DNA of 32,000 nucleotides, from NCBI GenBank assembly GCA_902609855.1, contig CACLTL010000003.1, forward strand, positions 1-32,000. Direction: 5' to 3'. The stretch is from an uncultured Pelagibacteraceae bacterium. Lineage in GTDB: Bacteria; Pseudomonadota; Alphaproteobacteria; Pelagibacterales; Pelagibacteraceae. The notes under the pieces are model-generated. The model saw only the letters and a list, made by a program, of their open reading frames with translations, was not told where the DNA came from and did not search any database. A program made the position numbers and the translations under genes. Positions 15,635 to 22,792 of this stretch are shown in pieces (positions within the stretch are counted from its first letter, which is position 1; the number at the start of each line of letters is the position of its first letter).

Positions 15635-16805
15635 TTTAAAATTTTTAAATAGTTTGAGAATAAAGATATTGGAACCTTACTCTGATATTTCAGTAAATTT
15701 TCTAAATTCTTTTTCTATTGAGCTTAAAAAGGACAAAAATACTTTTCGATCTCCTGAGCTTTTTTCTTTAATGCTATTTTGCAACAGAAAAAATATTTTA
15801 AAATTTAAAAAAAAATTTAAAAATGATCAATTTAGAATTGGAAGAGGTCTTGTTTTTCATGTATGCCCGAACAATGTACCAATAAATTTTATGTTTTCTT
15901 TTATTCTTGGTTTGCTTAGTGGAAATACCAACATCATAAAAGTATCCTCTAATGTATCAAAAGAAAAAAATGTTATTATCGCAAAAATAAAAAAAGTTTT
16001 TAAGTCTGATAAATACGCAAAATTAAAAAAATCAAATTTTTTTATAGAGTATAATCATCAAAAAAATCCAGAAATTACTAATAAAATTTCATCTAAATCT
16101 GATTGTAGAATTGTTTGGGGAGGTGACAATACTGTGAAATCAATTAAAAAAATTGATGCACAGCCAAGATGTCTTGATATTAATTTTGCAGATAGATATT
16201 CTTTATCAGTTATTAATGTAAAAAAATTTAATAAACTTTCAAAGTTAGAAATTGATATTTTAGCTAGAAAATATTTTTATGATGTTTTTACTATGAATCA
16301 AATGGCATGTAATTCCCCACACTTTATATTTTGGATTGGAAAAATTATTAAAGAACAAGAAAATTATTTTTGGGAAAAAATCAGCAAAATTGCATCTAAA
16401 AAATTCAAATTTGATGATGTCCATGTTATGAAAAAATATAATGATTTAATAAATAAGATTATGAATATTAAATTAATAAAAAAAATTAAGATGTTTGAAA
16501 ACTATTTATATCTAGTTGATGTAGATGAAAATATTAAAAATATTGAAAACTTAAGAGGTAATAATGGAATAGTTTTTCAAATTAAATTAAAAAAACTAGA
16601 TGAAATATCTCAGTTAATTACAAAAAAATGTCAAACGGTCACTTATTTTGGTTTTCAAAATAAAGATTTTAAAAATTTGATTTTGAAAAATAATTTGTTA
16701 GGAGCTGACAGAATAGTTAAAATTGGTCAAGCTTTTGAATTTGATTTAGACTGGGACGGATTTGATACAATTAAATCTTTAAGCAGGGTAGTAAATATTA
16801 AGTAA
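15585..16805 (+). CDS. LuxC-like acyl-CoA/acyl-protein reductase
   Basis: A 406-residue enzyme of the LuxC aldehyde-dehydrogenase-related family, which takes an acyl group onto a cysteine and reduces it with NADPH to an aldehyde. The nucleotide-binding stretch RGLVFHVCPNNVPINFMFSF (about 87-106), followed by GLLSGNTNIIKVSS, is characteristic, and Cys242 in MNQMACNSPHFIFW is the likely catalytic residue. VWGGDNTVKSI and DRYSLSVIN also match the family. The start is uncertain. The ATG at 15585 lies 50 nt inside the LuxE-like gene; an in-frame GTG at 15621 would still overlap the stop and give a shorter N-terminus. The coupling suggests that the two proteins act as a complex, as LuxE and LuxC do. 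Confidence 0.87.
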   Translation: MVEQKKLKYEDVVIQNNLKFLNSLRIKILEPYSDISVNFLNSFSIELKKDKNTFRSPELFSLMLFCNRKNILKFKKKFKNDQFRIGRGLVFHVCPNNVPINFMFSFILGLLSGNTNIIKVSSNVSKEKNVIIAKIKKVFKSDKYAKLKKSNFFIEYNHQKNPEITNKISSKSDCRIVWGGDNTVKSIKKIDAQPRCLDINFADRYSLSVINVKKFNKLSKLEIDILARKYFYDVFTMNQMACNSPHFIFWIGKIIKEQENYFWEKISKIASKKFKFDDVHVMKKYNDLINKIMNIKLIKKIKMFENYLYLVDVDENIKNIENLRGNNGIVFQIKLKKLDEISQLITKKCQTVTYFGFQNKDFKNLILKNNLLGADRIVKIGQAFEFDLDWDGFDTIKSLSRVVNIK

Positions 16806-16807
16806 AT

Positions 16808-17263
16808 ATGATTTTAGATAAAAAAGCTATTCTAGAATACCAACAAAATAGGGATCCTTATTTAATGATAGATTATGTAAGTGAGGTTGAGCCTGGAAAA
16901 TACGCTAATGGATACAAAGTTTTGAGGGATGATGAGTGGTTTTTTAAAGTGCATTGGCCTAAAGATCCAAATATGCCTGGGATGTTACAAATAGAGTCTT
17001 TAGTTCAAATGGCAGCAATGTCAATTTTAACAATGCCTGGTAATAAAGGTAAAATAATGTACTTAGTTTCAGCAAATAAATTAAAATTTGTAAAAAAAAT
17101 TTTGCCAGGGGACAAGTTAGAAATCAATACTGAGGTGAAAATTTTTAAGAGAGGTATGGCTTCTTTTGAAGGACGTGGAACTGTTAAAGGTCAAACTGTT
17201 TGCCAGGCTGAATTTAATTTGATATTACCTGAAGAAATTAAAAATTATAATATGAAAAACTAA
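16808..17263 (+). CDS. FabZ/FabA-like hotdog dehydratase
   Basis: A 151-residue hotdog-fold protein. NRDPYLMIDYVSEVEPGKY matches the FabZ opening; the active-site His is in FKVHWPKDPNMPG (His49) and the paired acidic residue in MLQIESLVQMAAM (Glu63). The usual FabZ form is GHFPGxPVMPG...IEALAQ, so both catalytic residues are kept while the loop differs (VHWPKDP). Family knowledge: FabZ removes water from 3-hydroxyacyl-ACP. Here it may act on the carrier-bound acyl chain of the LuxE/LuxC/ligase module. It starts 2 bp after the LuxC-like gene. Its coding DNA has few long A-runs compared with neighbours, and its protein is less Lys-rich. Confidence 0.85.
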   Translation: MILDKKAILEYQQNRDPYLMIDYVSEVEPGKYANGYKVLRDDEWFFKVHWPKDPNMPGMLQIESLVQMAAMSILTMPGNKGKIMYLVSANKLKFVKKILPGDKLEINTEVKIFKRGMASFEGRGTVKGQTVCQAEFNLILPEEIKNYNMKN

Positions 17264-17264
17264 A

Positions 17265-18335
17265 ATGCCGATTGCTTCCTCTTTATTAAATAAGCCTAGA
17301 TTAGTAAAAAAGTTAAAAGATTTTTACGACTATGTTCAAAAAAATAATGGAAAAGTAGGCACAAAAACTAGGGGTATCGACCTTAATTTTAACAACGCCT
17401 GTAACCTTCGTTGTAAATATTGCTTTACTAATTCTCCTAAGGGAGATCATGTAAAAGAATATTTAGATATTGGTGCCATAAAAAAGTTAGCCGACGAGGC
17501 AGACGAATTGGGTTACTTTGAATTTGATTTACAAGGCGGCGAATTACTTTTGCAACCCAAAAAATTATTTGAAGTTCTTGAAGCTATAAGGCCAGAGAGG
17601 TTTTATATGTATTTAACCACAAATGGATTTTATCTTGATAAGGCAATGGCAAAAAAATTAGCAGAATATAAAGTGAGCAGAGTGTCAGTCAGTATTGATA
17701 GCATGGATGAAAAAATTCACGATGAAATTAGAGGCAGAAAAGATTCTTGGAGAAGAGCAATTGAAGCCTTAAAGCATGTTAAAGATGCTGGTATGGATCC
17801 ATATCTTAATATAACTGTTGGCCACTATAATGCTAACACTGAGCATTTTAAGGAATTATTAGATTATTCAAAAAATCAAAAATATAAAACTCTTCTAAAT
17901 GTAGCTGTGCCTTCAGGGATGTGGCAAAAAATGGATGAGATAATTTGTGATGACAAAGACAGAGAGTATCTAAGAAAAATTAGAAAAGAGTATAAAAATT
18001 TAGTAAGAAACATTTGGAATCCATTTGACAAAAATCATGAAAAGATTTTAGGTTGCACAACAGTTAATAGAGTTTATGTAACTCCAATTGGTGATGTATT
18101 AGTTTGTCCATATGTTCACATAAAAATAGGAAATATTTTTAAACAGTCTTTAAAGGAAATAATAGATTTTGGTTTTAAAGTTAAGTACTTCAGAGAACAC
18201 AGTGATCTTTGCCTTGCTGGAGAAGATAAAAATTTTATATCAAAATTTATGACTATGCCCGGACAAACTATTTTCAATCCTGCTGACGCTAAAGAAATAT
18301 TTTCTAAAGAAGAGTTATCGGCCCCAAATAGTTAA
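17265..18335 (+). CDS. Radical SAM enzyme with SPASM-like C-terminus
   Basis: A 356-residue radical S-adenosylmethionine enzyme. The cluster motif CNLRCKYC gives Cys46, Cys50 and Cys53. FDLQGGELLLQPKKL (the GGE SAM-binding motif), YLTTNGFYLD and VSVSIDSMDEKIHDEIRG are standard barrel strands. The C-terminal part GCTTVNRVYVTPIGDVLVCP, followed by YVHIKIGNIF, is the start of a SPASM region, but only a few later Cys are seen (one in LCLAGED), so any auxiliary iron-sulfur cluster may be incomplete. The substrate is unknown. Its neighbours build acyl groups and transfer them to sugars, so modification of an acyl chain or of a nucleotide sugar are both possible. It begins 1 bp after the FabZ-like stop. 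Like that gene, it is less Lys-rich than the surrounding proteins. Confidence 0.88.
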   Translation: MPIASSLLNKPRLVKKLKDFYDYVQKNNGKVGTKTRGIDLNFNNACNLRCKYCFTNSPKGDHVKEYLDIGAIKKLADEADELGYFEFDLQGGELLLQPKKLFEVLEAIRPERFYMYLTTNGFYLDKAMAKKLAEYKVSRVSVSIDSMDEKIHDEIRGRKDSWRRAIEALKHVKDAGMDPYLNITVGHYNANTEHFKELLDYSKNQKYKTLLNVAVPSGMWQKMDEIICDDKDREYLRKIRKEYKNLVRNIWNPFDKNHEKILGCTTVNRVYVTPIGDVLVCPYVHIKIGNIFKQSLKEIIDFGFKVKYFREHSDLCLAGEDKNFISKFMTMPGQTIFNPADAKEIFSKEELSAPNS

Positions 18336-18338
18336 AAA

Positions 18339-18986
18339 GTGAAAAAAAAAATAATAATTTTTACAGCTGGTCCTGCAGGTAGAGAAACATTTAAACTAAT
18401 TAACGAAATTAGTCTTTTTAGCAAAAATAAATGGGAAGTTTTGGGTTATATTGACTCTAGTAAAAAACTAGATGGAAAAATTTTGGATGGTGTAAAAATT
18501 TATTCAAATTGTAAAAAGTTTAAATCTAAAAATATTTTTGCAATCTGCGGCATCACTGACCCATTTAAAAGAAAAAAAATTTACAACGATGAGATCATTA
18601 AAAATAAATTTAAGATACCAAATCTTATCCATCCTAAAAATATAATACCAAAAGATTTAAAAATAGGTGTAGGGAATATAATCTTTAATCATGTACATTT
18701 GAGTTTTGAAGTTGCAATAAAAGATTACTCTTTAATATCAAATTTTACCGACATAGGTCATAATTCGATTATCAATGATTATGTTTCAATAATGCCTCAA
18801 ACAAGTATTGGAGGAAATTGTAATATTGGAGAAAATACTTTTATAGGTTCTGGAAGTAATATTCATCAAAAGATAAAAATTGGAAAAAACTGTAAAGTAG
18901 GAATGGGTAGTATAGTTATTAGTGAAATTAAAGAAAATCACTCAGTAGTAAATTTCCAAAGACAAATTAAACAGAAAATTAATTAA
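18339..18986 (+). CDS. NeuD/PglD-like sugar acyltransferase
   Basis: A 215-residue protein with an N-terminal nucleotide-sugar-binding half and a C-terminal left-handed beta-helix. The opening IIIFTAGPAGRETFKLI is a variant of the NeuD/PglD start (usually GxGGHGRE). From about residue 95, hexapeptide repeats are visible (IGVGNIIFNHVHLS, IGGNCNIGENTFIG, IGKNCKVGMGSIV). Family knowledge: PglD and NeuD/LegH-type enzymes transfer acetyl groups from acetyl-CoA to an amino sugar or sialic acid. In this operon the donor might be the unusual acyl group built by the preceding genes; that is inference. The start codon is GTG, 3 bp after the radical SAM stop, and no upstream ATG fits. It is the last gene of TU5, convergent with neuC. 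Confidence 0.85.
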   Translation: MKKKIIIFTAGPAGRETFKLINEISLFSKNKWEVLGYIDSSKKLDGKILDGVKIYSNCKKFKSKNIFAICGITDPFKRKKIYNDEIIKNKFKIPNLIHPKNIIPKDLKIGVGNIIFNHVHLSFEVAIKDYSLISNFTDIGHNSIINDYVSIMPQTSIGGNCNIGENTFIGSGSNIHQKIKIGKNCKVGMGSIVISEIKENHSVVNFQRQIKQKIN

Positions 18987-20141
18987 TTATAAATCAACAA
19001 ACACTTTTTTTTTATATTTTTGAAAATTAAAATTTATAATTTTTTTTGCAATTTTTTTTGAACTATTTCCATCCCCATAAAATAAATTTTTTTTTCTTGT
19101 ATTAAATTTATTCTTTTTAAATACTTTTTTAAGTGCAACATTAATTTCTTTTTTTGAAACCCTACAATTAATGATGCTAGGCGTTAATAATCTTCCAGCT
19201 TGCCTATCACCTAAATTAATAGTCTTAATTCCAAAGAAAGGAACTTCAGAGATACCGCTAGATGAATTCCCAATCACACCATTTAAGTATCTTAATATCG
19301 AAAAATAATTTTCACTTCCAAAAGACTTATAAAATTTAAAGTTATTTAACTTATTTTTCTTAATGAATGATTTAATTTCTTTTATCATAACAATACCTTT
19401 AGCGTCAGAATTAGGTGAAGTGATTAGTATAAGTGTATCTTTTAATCTTCTTAAACATTTAAGAATGACTTTTAAATTGATAATAGTTTTTTTTTCATCA
19501 ATTGTATCTGGATGATAAGTAAATAAAATATTCTTTTTTAAGAATTTAAAATTAAATTTTTTTTCAATTTTATCCTTTGAAAGATATGCGGTTTTTCGAA
19601 TTTTCTCATAATGTAATCCTCCATAATTAAAAACAGTTTTTTTATTTTCCCCCATCTGTAAAATTCTTCTTTTATACTCCTCTGCTACGGGAAAATGTAA
19701 ATTAGCTAGTTTAGTTATACAGTTTCTAAAACCGTCATCTAGAGATCCGATTGTTTTTTCTCCACCAGCCAAATGTATTATATTAATTTTTAAAATGTAT
19801 GCCGCTAGAGCTGCAGACAATATTTCATATCTGTCACCTAAGAGAACTATACCTTCAGGTGTAATTCTCTTTAAAATATTGGTATATGCTTTAATTGACT
19901 CTGAAAAAGAATTAGCAACAGAAAAAGAGTCTTTGTTTTTAGACTTTATTTTTACTTTTTTAATTTTTACTTTCTTGCTTACTCTTATTTCTGAAATACT
20001 TCCGAATAAGTTATCAGTATGACTTCCAGTAATTATCAAATAAACTTTCTCTATTTTTTTTAAATTTATAATTTCATCAATTAATAGCTTAATGCTTCCA
20101 AAATCAGCTCTTGATGATGTAACAAAGCAAATCGACTTCAT
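18987..20141 (-). CDS. neuC: UDP-GlcNAc 2-epimerase, hydrolysing (NeuC/LegG-like)
   Basis: A 384-residue enzyme that epimerises C2 and releases the nucleotide, giving the free 2-acetamido sugar for NeuB. The N-terminus SICFVTSSRADFGSIKLLI, then GIVLLGDRYEILSAALAAY, NIIHLAGGEKTIGSLDDGF, RNCITKLANLHFP and YKRRILQMGEN form the well-known NeuC pattern; IGNSSSGISEVPFFGIKTIN supplies the nucleotide-binding loop. Length is normal. NeuC uses UDP-GlcNAc and LegG uses a diamino-sugar nucleotide; the sequence read by eye does not decide between them. WbpI, which acts on diamino-uronic sugars, is a more distant possibility. It overlaps neuB by ATGA, and the two are a unit. At its 3' end it meets the convergent acyltransferase gene with no gap. 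Confidence 0.92.
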   Translation of the reverse strand: MKSICFVTSSRADFGSIKLLIDEIINLKKIEKVYLIITGSHTDNLFGSISEIRVSKKVKIKKVKIKSKNKDSFSVANSFSESIKAYTNILKRITPEGIVLLGDRYEILSAALAAYILKINIIHLAGGEKTIGSLDDGFRNCITKLANLHFPVAEEYKRRILQMGENKKTVFNYGGLHYEKIRKTAYLSKDKIEKKFNFKFLKKNILFTYHPDTIDEKKTIINLKVILKCLRRLKDTLILITSPNSDAKGIVMIKEIKSFIKKNKLNNFKFYKSFGSENYFSILRYLNGVIGNSSSGISEVPFFGIKTINLGDRQAGRLLTPSIINCRVSKKEINVALKKVFKKNKFNTRKKNLFYGDGNSSKKIAKKIINFNFQKYKKKVFVDL

Positions 20142-21142
20142 AATTTAATTATTTCATCTTTTTTAAAATTTTTAACTGCTTTTTTACCAAGAACTTTATA
20201 ATAATTCATTGGCGAAATACCTGTGCCTGGTCTTTTGATTGTCAAATTTTTTGATGTAAATTTTTCACCTTTTTTAATTTTTGAATTAGCTACTAAAGAA
20301 TTTCTAGCAATCTTAATATTTTTTTTTTCACTTTGAGAAGGTTTTTTTTTATCATTGCCCAAAATAGTTTCAACATTTCTAACTTTACTAATTAAATCTT
20401 TTAATTCTTTTTCTGTGATGCTAGCTTTGTGATCGGGACCAGGTAAATTTTTATTTATCGTTATATGTTTTTCGATTATTTTAGCACCTAAAGCAGCTGC
20501 TACAACTGATGCCTCTATACCTTCGGTATGATCTGAGTATCCAACATTAACACTAAATTTTTTTTTGATCGTCAACATTGCTTTTAAGTTTACATCCTTG
20601 AACGGGGTTGGATATTCTGTGTTACATTGTAAAACTGTAATATTCTCTCTTTTGGTTCCACTAGAAATTAATATTTTAATTGCAGTTCCTATTTCATTTA
20701 AATTTGACATACCTGTGGAAAGTATTACTTTTTTTTTTAATTGACCAATTTTTTTTAAATAAACTAAATTATTTATTTCACCAGATGGAATTTTATAATA
20801 CTCCATTTTAAATTTAGTTAAAAAATTAATTGCACTTAAACCAAAAGCGGTTGATAAAAATTTAATATTTTTTTTATCACAATACTTTTTTAATTTTTCA
20901 AATTCTTTAAAACTTAAAGTCATCCCTTTAGCCATTTTTAATTGTGAGCTTTTCTTTCCTGTATTGATAAGTTGATACTTTGCCTTTCGAGCATCGGCAG
21001 TTATATGTTCCTCAGGAATTGAAGTTTGGAATTTTACATAATTTGCTCCTGCCCTTTTTGCTAGATCAACCAATCTAAACGCTAGCTTAAGTTTTCCGTT
21101 ATGATTGGGTCCTGCCTCGGCAATTATGATTGTTTTCTGCAT
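20138..21142 (-). CDS. neuB: Nonulosonic acid synthase (NeuB/LegI-like)
   Basis: Condenses phosphoenolpyruvate with a 6-carbon amino sugar to make a nine-carbon nonulosonic acid. The 334-residue protein has TIIIAEAGPNHNGKLKLAFR at the start, GANYVKFQTSIPE, KIPSGEINNLVYLKKI, VILSTGMSNLNEI, LQCNTEYPTPFKDVNLKAM, VGYSDHTEGIEASVVAAALG and EKHITINKNLPGPDHKAS, the full barrel pattern. A C-terminal SAF (antifreeze-like) domain begins near residue 275 (ARNSLVANSKIKKGEKFT and KRPGTGISP). The 'NTEYPTP' segment is closer, in my recollection, to legionaminic-type synthases than to pseudaminic ones. First gene of TU6; its start is 35 bp from palindrome copy 4. Confidence 0.93.
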   Translation of the reverse strand: MQKTIIIAEAGPNHNGKLKLAFRLVDLAKRAGANYVKFQTSIPEEHITADARKAKYQLINTGKKSSQLKMAKGMTLSFKEFEKLKKYCDKKNIKFLSTAFGLSAINFLTKFKMEYYKIPSGEINNLVYLKKIGQLKKKVILSTGMSNLNEIGTAIKILISSGTKRENITVLQCNTEYPTPFKDVNLKAMLTIKKKFSVNVGYSDHTEGIEASVVAAALGAKIIEKHITINKNLPGPDHKASITEKELKDLISKVRNVETILGNDKKKPSQSEKKNIKIARNSLVANSKIKKGEKFTSKNLTIKRPGTGISPMNYYKVLGKKAVKNFKKDEIIKL

Positions 21143-21177
21143 TATTCTAAGTTTAAAAGCATTTTTAATTCTTTACT

Positions 21178-21192
21178 GTTCAAAAATTGAAC
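21178..21192. promoter_or_regulatory. Palindromic operator, copy 4 (divergent gap 21143-21226)
   Basis: GTTCAAAAATTGAAC: perfect 5-base arms around 5 bases; arms extend to GTTCAA/TTGAAC. It lies midway between neuB (minus) and the SDR gene of TU7 (plus), 34-35 bp from each start. On the minus strand it directly abuts a TATAAC hexamer. It is the same core as copies 1-3 with a different centre. Confidence 0.75.
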
Positions 21193-21219
21193 GTTATAAC
21201 TATTATTTTAATTTATCAA
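21193..21219 (-). promoter_or_regulatory. Candidate neuB promoter
   Basis: On the minus strand, TTGATA (plus 21219-21214) and TATAAC (plus 21198-21193) are separated by 15 bp. Each matches the sigma-70 consensus at 5/6, and the -10 touches the palindrome. Spacing is shorter than the ideal 17, but the same TTGATA-N15-TATARC-palindrome layout recurs on the plus strand at copy 2. Confidence 0.45.
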
Positions 21220-21226
21220 CTTAATA

Positions 21227-21967
21227 ATGGTTAAAAATAAAACAGTTTTAATTACAGGCGCTAATAGAGGCATTGGATTAGCTATTGTAGATAAATTTAT
21301 TAAAAATGAATGCAATATAATTGCATGTAGTCGTAAAGAAGATGAAATCTCATTAAATGAACTAAATAAACTTAGTAAAAAATTTCCAAATAAAATAAAA
21401 ATTTATAATTTCGATCAAAGTAAAACTAATCACGTTGAAAATGCTTGTAATAAAATTTTAGAAGAAAATAAACAAATTGATGTTCTTATAAATAATGCAG
21501 GTCAGAATCACGTGGCTCTTTTTTTAATGACAAAAATCCAAAAGTTTAAAGAAATTTTTGAAGTCAATTTTTTTTCTCATCTTACCATTACTCAAAAAAT
21601 AATTAAGAATATGATGAAAAATAAATGTGGCTCAATAATAAATATAGCATCAAATGCTGCATGGGAAGCTGACATTGGAAGGTCGGCATATGCTGCAAGC
21701 AAAGCTTCAATGATTACATTTACGAAAATCCTAGCTAAAGAACTAGGTAACTATGGGATTAGAGTAAATTCGATTTCACCTGGTTTAACTAATACAAATA
21801 TGATGAGCGATGGAATTTCTGAAAAAGTCATTTCAGAAGCTATAAATAAAATTCCACTTAAAAGAGTAGCTCAGCCAGAAGAAATTGCAAATACGTGTCT
21901 TTTTTTAGCCTCTGATTTAGCTTCATATATATCAGGTGAAAATATCTCTGTGACTGGTGGTTATTAA
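21227..21967 (+). CDS. Classical SDR oxidoreductase (FabG-like)
   Basis: A 246-residue classical short-chain dehydrogenase/reductase using NAD(P)H. Motifs are TGANRGIG at 10-17, DVLINNAG at 85-92, and the catalytic Ser142 (INIASNAAW), Tyr155 and Lys159 (YAASK); a C-terminal ISVTGGY follows. It looks like FabG (3-oxoacyl-ACP reductase), and an acyl carrier protein is encoded further along the same operon, so carrier-bound keto reduction is possible. Sugar oxidation or reduction is equally compatible: SDRs of this type also occur in legionaminic-acid loci (PtmA). It is the first gene of TU7, 3 bp before the transketolase gene. Confidence 0.87.
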   Translation: MVKNKTVLITGANRGIGLAIVDKFIKNECNIIACSRKEDEISLNELNKLSKKFPNKIKIYNFDQSKTNHVENACNKILEENKQIDVLINNAGQNHVALFLMTKIQKFKEIFEVNFFSHLTITQKIIKNMMKNKCGSIINIASNAAWEADIGRSAYAASKASMITFTKILAKELGNYGIRVNSISPGLTNTNMMSDGISEKVISEAINKIPLKRVAQPEEIANTCLFLASDLASYISGENISVTGGY

Positions 21968-21970
21968 TTT

Positions 21971-22792
21971 ATGAATTTAGATGAAATTAAAAATATTAAT
22001 TTTTTTTCTAAAAAAATTAGATCTAAAATTCTTGATATATCTTTAGAAGCTGGAGCTAGTAGTTCTCACTTTGGTGGATCTTTATCAACCGTCGATCTTC
22101 TCTCTGTTCTCTACAAAAAAATTTTAAAATTGGACAGTAAAAATCCTCTATGGGAAAATAGAGACAGGTTTATATTAAGTAAAGGTCATGCGTGTTTAGG
22201 TTTTTACGCAATATTAAATGAACTTGGCTTTATTACAAACGATGAATTAACTCTTTTTGAAAAAAATGATAGTTTTTTATTAGGTCATCCAGTTTTGAAT
22301 AAGGATAAAGGTATTGAATTTTCTAACGGAAGCCTTGGAATGGGATTGTCTCTAGGTGTTGGTGTTGCAATTTCCCTTAAAAAGAAAAAATCTAATAATA
22401 AAGTTTATGTATTAATTGGTGATGGTGAGTGTAATGAAGGATCAATTTGGGAAGCTGCAATGTCGGCGAGTCATTTTAATTTAGGAAACCTTACTGCAAT
22501 ATTGGATAACAATAATCTTCAACAAACTGGTAGCAACAATGAGATTATGTCCACTAAAAGCTTGGACTCAAAGTGGAGTAGCTTTGGTTGGGAAGTAATA
22601 AATATTGATGGACATAATATTAATCAAATTTATGAAGCGTATAAATTTGAAACTAAAAAACCAAAACTGATCCTTGCAAAAACAATAAAAGGGAAAGGAT
22701 TCTCATTTTCAGAAAATAACAATGATTGGCATCACAAAATTCTCACAAAAAAACAATATGAGGAGGCTAAGAAAGAAATTAATGAGAGATGA
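21971..22792 (+). CDS. Transketolase-like enzyme, N-terminal (thiamine diphosphate-binding) subunit
   Basis: A 273-residue protein equal to the first third of a full transketolase. HFGGSLSTVDLL, RFILSKGHACLGFYA and LGHPVLNKDKGIEFSNGSLG are family strands. The thiamine diphosphate/magnesium motif is IGDGECNEGSIWEA (149-161) with the closing ILDNNN at 177-182. Family knowledge: split transketolases work as two subunits, moving a two-carbon ketol unit between sugar phosphates. In this locus the acceptor could be another sugar phosphate, a keto-sugar, or, given the adjacent ACP, a carrier-bound group; none of these is shown by the sequence. Its stop overlaps the next gene by 11 nt. Confidence 0.9.
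   Translation: MNLDEIKNINFFSKKIRSKILDISLEAGASSSHFGGSLSTVDLLSVLYKKILKLDSKNPLWENRDRFILSKGHACLGFYAILNELGFITNDELTLFEKNDSFLLGHPVLNKDKGIEFSNGSLGMGLSLGVGVAISLKKKKSNNKVYVLIGDGECNEGSIWEAAMSASHFNLGNLTAILDNNNLQQTGSNNEIMSTKSLDSKWSSFGWEVINIDGHNINQIYEAYKFETKKPKLILAKTIKGKGFSFSENNNDWHHKILTKKQYEEAKKEINER

Noticed and set aside
14570-16805. LuxE/LuxC pair as a bioluminescence system
   Set aside because: No luciferase subunits or other lux genes are present; the context is glycan synthesis.
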